Source: Bacteroidales bacterium (lineage in GTDB: Bacteria; Bacteroidota; Bacteroidia; Bacteroidales; UBA932). From it: 38,375 nt of DNA. Below are positions 30,443 to 38,308 of this stretch, one piece after another. How positions within the stretch are numbered: position 1 is the stretch's first letter; each line of letters begins with the position of its first letter. The stretch spans positions 1 to 38,375 of the forward strand of contig JAFXPV010000116.1 in assembly GCA_017527625.1 (NCBI GenBank), given 5' to 3'. Made by a program: the position numbers and the translations under genes. A model generated the notes under the pieces. It was not told the origin of the DNA, made no database searches, and saw only the letters and a program-made list of their open reading frames with translations.

Positions 30443-31386
30443 CAGGGCATCTCATAGCGATACTGGCCGGCTGGCTGCTCGATCTGCTGGTCGGCGACCC
30501 GGCGTGGCTCCCCCACCCCGTCGTGGGTTTCGGCAAGCTCATCGCCGCCGGGGAGAAGCGCTGGAACAAGGGTGACGGCCGCCGCCGCAAGGGAGCCGTC
30601 CTCGCCGGAGCGCTGATTGCGGGAGCATTCCTGGCGACCTGCGCCCTGCTGCTCGGCCTCGGCTGGCTGTCCGAAGCCATCGGCTTGGGGCGCATCCTGC
30701 AATATGCTGCCGAAGCCATACTGGTGTTCTACTGCCTGGCCGGCACGACCCTCATCCGCGAAGTCCGGGAAGTGTTCCGCGCGGTGGACCGCTCCCTAGA
30801 AGACGGCCGCAGGCAGGTAGCCCGCATAGTCGGCCGCGACACGGCAAGTCTGTCAGCCCAGGAGATACGCACTGCTGCCCTCGAGACGCTTGCCGAGAAC
30901 CTCAGCGACGGAGTGGTCGCCCCGCTGTTCTGGCTCCTGCTGCTCGGTGTTCCCGGAATGGTGGCCTACAAGATGGTCAACACCCTCGATTCGATGGTGG
31001 GCTACCGCAACGAGCGATATCTCGAATTCGGACGTTTCGCCGCGAAGGCTGACGATGCGGCGAACTGGATTCCGGCAAGGCTGACAGCGTTTCTAATGCT
31101 TCTGGCAGCCGGAAAACTGAAGCTGCTGCCGTTTGTGCGCAAATACGGACCCCAGCACCTGAGTCCGAACTCAGGCTGGCCCGAGGCCGCCCTCGCCGGC
31201 ATCCTCGACTGTCGTTTCGGAGGCCCCCACGATTATTTCGGGGAGGAGGTGGTGAAGCCTTACATCGGCAGCAACGACCGCCCGTTGACCACCGCCGATA
31301 TGCGCCGCGCCACGCGCATCAACCGCGCCGCCGAAATCCTAATGGTACTGGTAGTCACCGGCCTGAAAGCCCTGATCCTGATATAG
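30439..31386 (+). CDS. cbiB: Adenosylcobinamide-phosphate synthase, membrane protein
   Basis: A 315-residue inner-membrane enzyme that joins the aminopropanol phosphate to adenosylcobyric acid. Family motifs are WLLDLLVGDPAWLPHPVVGF near the N terminus, ETLAENLSDGVVAPLFW in the middle, YKMVNTLDSMVGYRNERYLE, and the closing LAGILDCRFGGPHDYFG. There are about five hydrophobic helices. The start at 30439 is set by the ATGA overlap with cobD. An in-frame ATG at 30421 lies inside cobD. It is the last gene of the operon, and its stop codon lies in an inverted-repeat element. Confidence 0.95.
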   Translation: MTGHLIAILAGWLLDLLVGDPAWLPHPVVGFGKLIAAGEKRWNKGDGRRRKGAVLAGALIAGAFLATCALLLGLGWLSEAIGLGRILQYAAEAILVFYCLAGTTLIREVREVFRAVDRSLEDGRRQVARIVGRDTASLSAQEIRTAALETLAENLSDGVVAPLFWLLLLGVPGMVAYKMVNTLDSMVGYRNERYLEFGRFAAKADDAANWIPARLTAFLMLLAAGKLKLLPFVRKYGPQHLSPNSGWPEAALAGILDCRFGGPHDYFGEEVVKPYIGSNDRPLTTADMRRATRINRAAEILMVLVVTGLKALILI

Positions 31387-31566
31387 CTGACGCCATAGGC
31401 AGAACTGCCCCGTAGCGAACATCTCCACCCCCGGAGAGGGCAGGGGGAGGGGCCCGTTGGATACGAGTTATCGCGTAGCGATGACGAAGTAGACAATGGG
31501 AGGGGACGGAGCGAACGAAGTGAGCGGAGCTTCGCCAAGGGGCAGTTCAGCCTATGGGGTCAGCTA
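31384..31566. mobile_element. 183-bp element with 28-bp inverted ends (MITE-like or intergenic repeat)
   Basis: The ends, 31384-31411 and 31539-31566, pair at 26 of 28 bases. The left end starts TAGCTGACGCCATAGG and includes the cbiB stop codon. The interior contains G-rich and C-rich stretches that also pair in part. It carries no gene and lies between two convergent genes. It could be a non-autonomous transposable element, a dispersed repeat like BIMEs, or simply a bidirectional terminator. No flanking target duplication was recognised. Confidence 0.6.
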
Positions 31567-31573
31567 CTAATGA

Positions 31574-32872
31574 CTAATCTTCTTCTACCATCGCGCGGAT
31601 GATGTCGAAGCAGAAGCCTTTCGAGAGTTTTGCTCCGGGTACTACGCGGTCAGTGGCAGAATCGTAGATGTAGACCATCGGATTGTCGTCAGGACCGTCG
31701 CCTTCGGTAATGCCGATATACGCCTTGCCGTCGACAATCGCGCTGCGCTGGGAATAGCCGCCGCTGCAATAGCGCAGTGGCGTTCCGTTATAGCTCACGC
31801 GCTCCCGCTGTCCGTTGGTCAGATTGATGATGCTGTAGAAATGGCTGCGGCTGTCAATCTTGGTGCCGAGCTTCTCATCGCGCGAGTAAACCAGCATACG
31901 GCCGTTGCCGACATACTGGACGGTCAGCAGCCTTCCCTCCGGGCTGGGGAAACCATTCCACGAAGAATCGAACTGGCTCTCCATCGGCATTATGCGGCGC
32001 AAAACGCCAAGCTTCACTCCGTTGTAGGTGCAGAGGCCGGCCACATACATAGTTCCGAACTCGTCGTAGGCGATGATATTGCGCAGCAACTCGCCGTAGG
32101 CAGCCGTCACAGGTTCTTCCATAATACCCTCAGAAACAGGGGCGTCAGAGACCACTTTCATAGTCTTCGGATCCAGAACAGCGATGTGGGTCACAGGCTT
32201 GCGGTCGGAATTCTCGGTCTTGACGTAATAGATATAGAACAGAGTGCCGTCGGTGGGTCTCACAGTCAGCAGGCCGGAAGTCGAGAACATATCGAAACCC
32301 TCGGGCAGGGTCAGAGCCAGCTTCCCTTCCTCGATTATCGCGAGGTTGCTCTCGTTGAGCTTCGTCCATACTACCTGCTTGTGATCGGAGTCGGTACCGA
32401 CAATAAGAAGAGTGCTGCCGTTGTCAAGCCACGCGTGAGTGTACTTTCGGGCATAGTAAGTATTCTGCTTGAAGGGCACCTCGGCGTCGAGGGGCTCGGG
32501 AATCCACTCCTCGCCGGCCTCATTGCGCTCGATATGGAACTTGACGAAACGGTCGGCACCCTCCTGCGGCACCTGATAGTAATACTTGCCGCGGGTGATG
32601 CTCTCCATAGTGAATTTCTGGGTGATGTCGATGCCCTTGCCGGTGAATTCTATAAGAGGCTGGTCGGCATCGAGGGACGGCACGCTGCGCACGTAGGTGC
32701 CGTTCTTGTTCTGACCCATTCCGCCGTGCTTGACGGCGCAAACATAAAGGTCGAACGAAAGCAGGCTGGGCTCCGGAGTCGGAGGCACAGGCTCAGGCAC
32801 AGGATTGCACCCGGCAACCCCGAACAATGTAAATAAAACAAATGAAAATAGTGTTGTAAGTCGTGATTTCAT
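31574..32872 (-). CDS. Cell-surface lipoprotein, possibly DUF4374/beta-propeller type
   Basis: A 432-residue protein with a lipoprotein signal ending at C22 (TLFGVAGC), followed by a Pro-rich linker (PVPEPVPPTPEP). The rest is beta-rich with repeated short strand pairs (HAWLDNGSTLLIVGTD, VTHIAVLDPKTMKVVSD, RNIIAYDEFGTMYVAGLCTY, RSAIVDGKAYIGITEGDG), as in a propeller. It resembles DUF4374 proteins from Bacteroidota iron and corrinoid loci, and BtuG-type surface propellers are an alternative. The start is 32872, because the upstream ATG at 32896 lies in the -7 element. It is divergent from the riboswitch-btuB unit, so a role in corrinoid or metal capture is a guess. Confidence 0.7.
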   Translation of the reverse strand: MKSRLTTLFSFVLFTLFGVAGCNPVPEPVPPTPEPSLLSFDLYVCAVKHGGMGQNKNGTYVRSVPSLDADQPLIEFTGKGIDITQKFTMESITRGKYYYQVPQEGADRFVKFHIERNEAGEEWIPEPLDAEVPFKQNTYYARKYTHAWLDNGSTLLIVGTDSDHKQVVWTKLNESNLAIIEEGKLALTLPEGFDMFSTSGLLTVRPTDGTLFYIYYVKTENSDRKPVTHIAVLDPKTMKVVSDAPVSEGIMEEPVTAAYGELLRNIIAYDEFGTMYVAGLCTYNGVKLGVLRRIMPMESQFDSSWNGFPSPEGRLLTVQYVGNGRMLVYSRDEKLGTKIDSRSHFYSIINLTNGQRERVSYNGTPLRYCSGGYSQRSAIVDGKAYIGITEGDGPDDNPMVYIYDSATDRVVPGAKLSKGFCFDIIRAMVEED

Positions 32873-32893
32873 AGATGGAATAAATTGCGAGCA

Positions 32894-32901
32894 CAAAAGT
32901 A
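32894..32901 (-). promoter_or_regulatory. -7 element (TACTTTTG) of the lipoprotein gene
   Basis: On the minus strand TACTTTTG matches TAnnTTTG and lies 21 bases ahead of the ATG at 32872. It rules out translation from 32896. Confidence 0.55.
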
Positions 32902-32922
32902 TAAAAAGAAGGAAAATTATGC

Positions 32923-32930
32923 TACCTTCG
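32923..32930 (+). promoter_or_regulatory. Probable -7 element (TACCTTCG) of the riboswitch transcript
   Basis: TACCTTCG differs from TAnnTTTG at one base. It sits just ahead of the riboswitch, which puts transcription start near 32936. The -33 element is not clear. Confidence 0.4.
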
Positions 32931-32935
32931 CGGCG

Positions 32936-33141
32936 GTTTTGGTAACCGGCGGCACGATGCCGTCAAGGTGCAAGGGAACCCGGTGCAAGACCGGGGCTGT
33001 GCCTGCAGCTGTGATCCCGTTCAGGGGTCCGCCTCCAAAACGCCACTGGGCGCAACGATTCATCCGTCTGTCCGGAGTTGCTCGTTGCAAGGCCTGGGAA
33101 GGTGAGGCGGACCGGGGAAAGCCAGAAGACCTGCCAAGACG
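32936..33141 (+). ncRNA. Cobalamin riboswitch
   Basis: The conserved parts of a cobalamin aptamer appear in order: AAGGGAACCCGGTGCAAGAC at 32972-32991, the CCTGCAGCTGTGATCCC segment near 33002-33018, CCACTGGG at 33043-33050, GCCTGGGAAGGTGAGGCGGA near 33091-33110, and the B12 box AAGCCAGAAGACCTGCC ending at 33135. A hairpin with arms CCCGT (33155-33159) and ACGGG (33170-33174) follows, 8 bases before the btuB start, and could hide the ribosome site. Cobalamin binding would turn off the receptor and the chelatase behind it. The left edge is approximate. Confidence 0.95.
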
Positions 33142-33181
33142 TTAAAATTAGATGCCCGTTCAGGAACAGACGGGACTGACT

Positions 33182-35344
33182 ATGAGGAAGATAATAAAGT
33201 ATTTGCTCATCGGGGCGGCGTTGTGCCTGCTCCAGCCGCTGGCAGCGCAGGATTTCCTGCAGGATTCAATCCCGGAGACCGTCATCACGGCCACCGGCAC
33301 CCTGCATCTGCTCAAGGACGCCCCCGTGCAGACCGAAGTCATCTCGCGCCAGATGCTGCAGAACTACTCGGGACGCTCGCTCGAAGACATCCTGAGCGGT
33401 CTCGCCCCCTCATTCGCCTTCAACGAAGACGATATGGGCTCGCATATGCAGCTCAACGGTCTTGGCAACAACTACATCCTGATACTCATCGACGGCAAGC
33501 GCATCCACGGCGACGTGGGAGGCGAGAACGACCTGTCGCTCATCGACCCGCGCAACATCGAGAAAATAGAGATAGTCAAGGGCGCATCATCGGCCCTTTA
33601 TGGCAGCGACGCCATCGCCGGCGTGATCAACATCATCACCCGCAAGCATCGTGAAGAAGGCCTGCTGCTCGAAAACAGCAGCCGCTACGGGTCCTACAAC
33701 GACATCCGCCAGCACAACGCCATCGGCCTTAAATTCGGCCGCTTCAGCTCGCTGACCAACTTCCAGTTCCAGCACTCCGACGGCTGGCAGAACACGTCCG
33801 TGGAACGCACCGTCGGCACGGAGACGCCCATCACCGATTCCCAGAACAAGACAGTGAACCGCCACTCCAACGGGCAGATAGGCGAGCAGCTGACCTTCAC
33901 GGTGAACGACCGTCTGGAACTGTACGCCGGAGGAACCCTCTATGCCAAGCGCATCTACCGTCCAAGCGGCAAATATGCCCAGTACGACGTCCACACCTAC
34001 GACCTGCAATACCACAACGCATCCGCATCGGCCGGCGGCACCTGGAAGCCCAACGACACCGACGTGGTGACCTTCGACCTGGACTGGAACCGCCACGCCT
34101 ATATGTATTACTTCACGGCCACAACCCTTGTGGAAGACTATGAGAAGAGCAAGGGAACGATCTACTATCCCTATTTCCCCTATCTCCCCGACCAGATCGA
34201 GATGCAGAGCGACCAGCGCCGCACGATGGCGAGCCTCAAGGGCGTCTTCACGCTGCCGGCAGGCAACCTGCTCAACACCGGCGCAGAATACCGCTACGAC
34301 TGGCTGTCAGCCCCCAACCGCGTGGTGGGCGGCAAGGCAACGGACTGGACGGCTGCCGTATACGCGCAGGACGAGTTCAAATATGAGTTCGGCCACAACA
34401 GCCTGCTTCACCTTGCAGGCGGCCTGAGGCTGACCTGGAACGGAAGCTTCGGTATGAAGCTCACTCCCAAGTTCTCGGCAATGCTGGGTCTCGGACTGCC
34501 GTGGAGGATCAGGGCCACGTGGAGCCAGGGATTCAAGACCCCCACCCCCAAGGAACTTGAATACCGCTACGTAAAGCAGATGTCCGGCACTTATCTCTAC
34601 CTTGGCAACACGGCGCTGCGTCCCCAGACCAGCAACTACTTCTCCCTCGGCGGAGAATACACCCACGCCGGACTGAGCATCAACGTCACCGGCTACTACA
34701 ACAGCGTCAGGGATATGATCACGCTGGTGACCATCCCCAATTACCAGGCTCCTGCCGAATACATAATCCAGTACGACCCCGTCAAGACACGCCAGTACCA
34801 GAACGTCGACGACGCCCGCACGATAGGTGTCGATGTCAGCGTGCGCTACAGTTTCCGCGAATGGGCCTTCGGCCTGGGATACAGCTGGCTCGACACTGAC
34901 GCCAACCAGTATGACTCCAGCCACGACCGTATGCACAACGTGATCATCGACGGCACCGCACACCACAAGGGCAACTTCTTCACCACCTGGAACCACCGCT
35001 TCGGCCCTGCCTACAAAATCAGCGCAGGCCTCTACGGCCGGATGTCGTCGACGCGCTTCTACCAGGATGACGGCAACGGCAAGGGATACCAGATATGGCG
35101 CATCTCCACCACCCACGACCTGGGCGACTTCGAGCGCACTGTCTGGCGCATCGAAGCCGGAGTGGACAACATCCTCAATTATGTGGACCGTACCCCGCAC
35201 GGACTCCACCTCGGCACCACCACTCCCGGAAGGACCTTCTACATAGGTCTCACCGTCAACTTCAACAGCGGACGCAAAGTCAGGAACACATTCAACACAA
35301 CCATAAGTAACAATTATAATTCAAGTACAAACGATGAAAACTAG
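33182..35344 (+). CDS. btuB: TonB-dependent outer-membrane receptor, BtuB-like
   Basis: A 720-residue receptor counted from ATG 33182. That start gives a normal signal peptide (MRKIIKYLLIGAALCLLQPL, then AAQ). The in-frame ATG at 33152 would lie in the riboswitch leader. A TonB box-like ETVITATGT follows. The plug domain has RSLEDILSGLAPSF, LNGLGNNYILILIDGKRIHG and IEIVKGASSALYGSDAIAGV. The remainder is a barrel of about 22 strands. The usual end strand is FYIGLTVNF, but 26 polar residues follow it. Corrinoid (vitamin B12) uptake is inferred from the riboswitch. It overlaps cbiK by 11 bases. Confidence 0.92.
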   Translation: MRKIIKYLLIGAALCLLQPLAAQDFLQDSIPETVITATGTLHLLKDAPVQTEVISRQMLQNYSGRSLEDILSGLAPSFAFNEDDMGSHMQLNGLGNNYILILIDGKRIHGDVGGENDLSLIDPRNIEKIEIVKGASSALYGSDAIAGVINIITRKHREEGLLLENSSRYGSYNDIRQHNAIGLKFGRFSSLTNFQFQHSDGWQNTSVERTVGTETPITDSQNKTVNRHSNGQIGEQLTFTVNDRLELYAGGTLYAKRIYRPSGKYAQYDVHTYDLQYHNASASAGGTWKPNDTDVVTFDLDWNRHAYMYYFTATTLVEDYEKSKGTIYYPYFPYLPDQIEMQSDQRRTMASLKGVFTLPAGNLLNTGAEYRYDWLSAPNRVVGGKATDWTAAVYAQDEFKYEFGHNSLLHLAGGLRLTWNGSFGMKLTPKFSAMLGLGLPWRIRATWSQGFKTPTPKELEYRYVKQMSGTYLYLGNTALRPQTSNYFSLGGEYTHAGLSINVTGYYNSVRDMITLVTIPNYQAPAEYIIQYDPVKTRQYQNVDDARTIGVDVSVRYSFREWAFGLGYSWLDTDANQYDSSHDRMHNVIIDGTAHHKGNFFTTWNHRFGPAYKISAGLYGRMSSTRFYQDDGNGKGYQIWRISTTHDLGDFERTVWRIEAGVDNILNYVDRTPHGLHLGTTTPGRTFYIGLTVNFNSGRKVRNTFNTTISNNYNSSTNDEN

Positions 35345-36470
35345 ATTTTTCTCACTCGCATTGCTGGCTGCCCTCGCCTTCAGTTTCGTTTCCTGCGAAA
35401 AGAACGGCGGCGAGCAGTACAACTACACAGCCTACCAAAGGGCTGTCAACGAAGCCGTAAAATCTCAGAAGAAGAACAACAAAGCCATCCTGCTGGTAGC
35501 CTTCGGCTCAACCTGGCAGCAGGCTTTCGACGCTTTCGACGAGACTGTTGAAGCCTACAAGAAGGCTTTCACCGGCTATGACGTCTATCTGTCATTCTCT
35601 TCAGCTATCTGCATCAACCGCGCTGCTGCCGGCGAAAACGTAGCTGACGGAGCAGAGATCCGCAACTACTACGCTCCCCCCTTCTGGCTCACCGCTTTCG
35701 CCCAGACCGGCGTGAAGTACAGCGAAATCGTAGTCCAGTCACTGCAGGTAATCCCCGGTGAGGAGTACACCCGCGTGATCAACTACATCAAGGACTTCGC
35801 CAACAACGCCAACGGCGACATCGACGATGACTACCTTGCAAACGTTGTGCTCAAGCTCGGCGTTCCCCTGCTCCAGGATGAAGACAAGGATGTCAATGCT
35901 GTAGCCAAGGCTCTCAACAATCTCTACAAGGGCCAGGCTGCCAACGACATCGTAGCCTTTATGGGCCACGGCAACCCCGACTCATACGACACCTACAAGG
36001 CCAACGTCCGCTACACCCAGCTCGAGGAAGCTCTCCAGGAGCTCAACCCCCACTACTTCGTAGGAACAGTTGATATGATGGAAAACTTTAAAACCCACGT
36101 ATACGAGCGTATGGCTGAGGCCGGCCTCAACACTGCCAACCGCAAGGTATACCTCCACCCGCTGATGTCCATCGACGGTGACCACGGTCACAACGATATG
36201 GCCGGCGACGACCTGCCCGAGCAGTTCGAAGGCAAGAGCTATACTATCGACGACCTTTTGGATGAAGCCAATGACGAGGGTGAGGTTGAAGACTGCAGCT
36301 GGAAGGTATTCTTCGGTGCCAAAGGTTCAGGCTTCACCTGCGACAACAGCACTATGATCGAGAAAGGTCTTCTGGAACTTCCGACTATCCGCCAGATCTG
36401 GATGGACCACACAAGGGACGCTATCAACGGCGAGCCTCTCGACTACTATCACTCTAAGAATCCGGAATAG
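35334..36470 (+). CDS. cbiK: CbiK-type chelatase with lipoprotein signal
   Basis: A 378-residue protein of the anaerobic cobaltochelatase family, which inserts cobalt into sirohydrochlorin. The core shows LLVAFGSTWQQAFDAFD, FMGHGNPDSYD with His212, and DGDHGHNDMAGDD with His284 and His286. These correspond to the metal-binding His residues of CbiK. Unusually it has a signal peptide with lipobox ending at C21 (LAFSFVSC), so it would sit in the periplasm or on a membrane, like the periplasmic CbiK of Desulfovibrio. It is cotranscribed with the riboswitch-controlled receptor. Removal of metal from an imported tetrapyrrole is another possible role. A strong terminator follows. Confidence 0.9.
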   Translation: MKTRFFSLALLAALAFSFVSCEKNGGEQYNYTAYQRAVNEAVKSQKKNNKAILLVAFGSTWQQAFDAFDETVEAYKKAFTGYDVYLSFSSAICINRAAAGENVADGAEIRNYYAPPFWLTAFAQTGVKYSEIVVQSLQVIPGEEYTRVINYIKDFANNANGDIDDDYLANVVLKLGVPLLQDEDKDVNAVAKALNNLYKGQAANDIVAFMGHGNPDSYDTYKANVRYTQLEEALQELNPHYFVGTVDMMENFKTHVYERMAEAGLNTANRKVYLHPLMSIDGDHGHNDMAGDDLPEQFEGKSYTIDDLLDEANDEGEVEDCSWKVFFGAKGSGFTCDNSTMIEKGLLELPTIRQIWMDHTRDAINGEPLDYYHSKNPE

Positions 36471-36501
36471 CAGTCCGATTCCATAAGCATTCTTTAAAGT
36501 G

Positions 36502-36535
36502 GCGGCCGGCATCGATTTGCCGGTCGCTTTTTTTT
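36502..36535. terminator. Intrinsic terminator after cbiK
   Basis: GCGGCCGGCA (36502-36511) pairs with TGCCGGTCGC (36518-36527), with one G-T pair, around the loop TCGATT. Eight T's follow at 36528-36535. It ends the btuB-cbiK transcript and touches the stop codon of the convergent ATPase gene. Confidence 0.9.
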
Positions 36536-37274
36536 ATTCGAAATGGAAACGGCCGGTGTCGGGGTTGACGATGAGTTTTTCGGGAGAGCCGGTCTTCACT
36601 CCACCTTGCTTTGTCATAAGCCAGACGCGGTCTGCCACGCGCAGCGCCAGTTCAAGGTCGTGGGTTGAAAGGAAGATGGTCTTGCCTTCCTCACTTGAGA
36701 GCCTGTGCAGCAGATTGAGTATCTCCACCTTGCTGGGATAGTCCAGGAAGGCTGTCGGCTCGTCCAGGAAGATTATTGGAGTTTCCTGGGCCAGCGCCTT
36801 TGCTATCATCACTTTCTGCCGCTCGCCGTCGCTCAGGGTCTGGACCATACGGCCACTCAGGGCTTCGATGCCGACCAGGCCGATGGCCTGTGCAACCTTG
36901 GCCTTGTCCTCCGCCCTGAGTCTTCCCCAGAACCCGGTGTAAGGGCTTCGGCCCATACCCACGAGTTCTTCCACAGTCATATTCTGCAGGTTGTTCTTCT
37001 CGGTAAGCACGACACCGATGACCTTAGCGAGTTCCGTCTCGCGGTACGACTTCAGTGGCTTGCCCATAATGTTTATCTCACCGGCAAGCGGCGGCAGGAA
37101 GCCGGAGAGTGTGCGCAGCAGGGTAGATTTGCCTGCACCGTTCTCTCCTATCAGGCAGGTCAACTCGCCGCTGCAGATAGTGTCGGTGATTCCTTCGGCC
37201 ACTTTCTTGACCGAATGCTTTCCTGTGTAGCCTATCGTCAGGCCGGCAAGGCGTATGGTTTCTTCGCGTTTCAT
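36534..37274 (-). CDS. ABC importer ATPase, FecE/BtuD type
   Basis: A 246-residue ATPase that powers a type II importer for corrinoids, heme or siderophores. Motifs: Walker A GENGAGKS at 43-50, ABC signature LSDGERQKV at 147-155, Walker B IIFLDEP at 167-173 and the switch His in FLSTHDLELAL. It overlaps the permease gene upstream by four bases. Its position next to the riboswitch unit favours cobalamin (BtuD), but iron chelates cannot be excluded. No riboswitch is visible for this operon, and its promoter lies to the right of the window. Confidence 0.93.
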   Translation of the reverse strand: MKREETIRLAGLTIGYTGKHSVKKVAEGITDTICSGELTCLIGENGAGKSTLLRTLSGFLPPLAGEINIMGKPLKSYRETELAKVIGVVLTEKNNLQNMTVEELVGMGRSPYTGFWGRLRAEDKAKVAQAIGLVGIEALSGRMVQTLSDGERQKVMIAKALAQETPIIFLDEPTAFLDYPSKVEILNLLHRLSSEEGKTIFLSTHDLELALRVADRVWLMTKQGGVKTGSPEKLIVNPDTGRFHFE

Positions 37275-38308
37275 TCTCCAGTGTCTTCTTTACGATGTTT
37301 GAACAGCACGACTGCCACGACCGGCGCACCGATCAGTGCAGTAACGGAATTGACGGGCAGCGCCCCTTCGAAGCCCGGAAGGCGGGCGATCAGATTGCAG
37401 AGCAGGGCCAGCGCAGAGCCTGCCAGCAGAGATGCCGGCATCAGCACGCGGTGGTCAGATGTGCGGAATATGCCCCGGCACAGATGCGGCACTGCCAGGC
37501 CAAGGAACGATATGGGACCGCAGTAGGCAGTCACTATAGCCACCAGCACTCCTGCGCATACGATGACCCAGATGCGGGCACGGGCGACGTTCAGGCCGAG
37601 GTTACGGGCATATCCGTCTCCGAGCAGCAGCAGGTTGAGGGTCTTGACCAGCAGCATCGACAGCGGCAGCAGCACGGCCATTATGATGGCGAACGTTGCC
37701 ACCTGGCCGCCGGACACGCGGGCGAAGCTGCCCAGTCCCCAGACCACATAGGCCCTGACATCCTCCTCGGCGCTGAAGAACTTCAGCACTCCGATGATGG
37801 CGGTGGCCACATAGCCTATCATCACGCCGATGATCAGCAGGGTGACATTGCCCCTGACCTTGCCCGCCACCCAGACGATGAGCAGCATCACGGCCAGGGC
37901 TCCGACTATGGCCGACAGCGTCATTGCTATCTCGCCCATATAGCCGAGGCGGCTCAGGGCCACTCCGCCGAGCCTGCCGGAGAGCAGCACTACGAAGGCC
38001 ACTCCGAGGCTTGCTCCGGAGCTTACACCGAGCACTGAAGGTCCGGCCAGCGGGTTGCGGAAGACCGTCTGCATCTGCAGACCGGCGACTGCCAGGCCTG
38101 CTCCGGCCACAAGCGCAGTGACTGCCTGCGGCAGACGCGACTTGAGCACTATGTTCTGCCAGATTTCATTGCCGGCGTCGGCCCCCCAGACAATCTTCCA
38201 TACTGCACCGGCAGGAACCGTCACAGAACCCAGTAACAGGTTCAGGAAGAAAAACAGGAGGATCGACACTCCCAGAAGGATCATTCCGACGGCTATGGGA
38301 CGTTTCAT
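37271..38308 (-). CDS. ABC importer permease, FecCD/BtuC type
   Basis: A 345-residue inner-membrane permease with about ten helices. Family signatures are LPQAVTALVAGAGLAVAGLQ, then MQTVFRNPLAGPSVLGVSSG, the ATPase-coupling GDGYARNLGLNV region and CGPISFLGLAVPHLCRGIF near the C terminus. It would pass the substrate from the binding protein to the cytoplasm together with the ATPase downstream. It overlaps the ATPase gene and the upstream binding-protein gene by four bases each, so the three form one unit. Confidence 0.94.
   Translation of the reverse strand: MKRPIAVGMILLGVSILLFFFLNLLLGSVTVPAGAVWKIVWGADAGNEIWQNIVLKSRLPQAVTALVAGAGLAVAGLQMQTVFRNPLAGPSVLGVSSGASLGVAFVVLLSGRLGGVALSRLGYMGEIAMTLSAIVGALAVMLLIVWVAGKVRGNVTLLIIGVMIGYVATAIIGVLKFFSAEEDVRAYVVWGLGSFARVSGGQVATFAIIMAVLLPLSMLLVKTLNLLLLGDGYARNLGLNVARARIWVIVCAGVLVAIVTAYCGPISFLGLAVPHLCRGIFRTSDHRVLMPASLLAGSALALLCNLIARLPGFEGALPVNSVTALIGAPVVAVVLFKHRKEDTGE

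Noticed and set aside
32873..32896. ATG 32896 as the start of the lipoprotein gene
   Set aside because: It overlaps the -7 element TACTTTTG, and ATG 32872 gives a clean lipoprotein signal.
33152..33181. An earlier ATG start for btuB at 33152
   Set aside because: It lies in the riboswitch leader hairpin and would put 10 polar residues before the signal peptide. ATG 33182 gives a normal signal.
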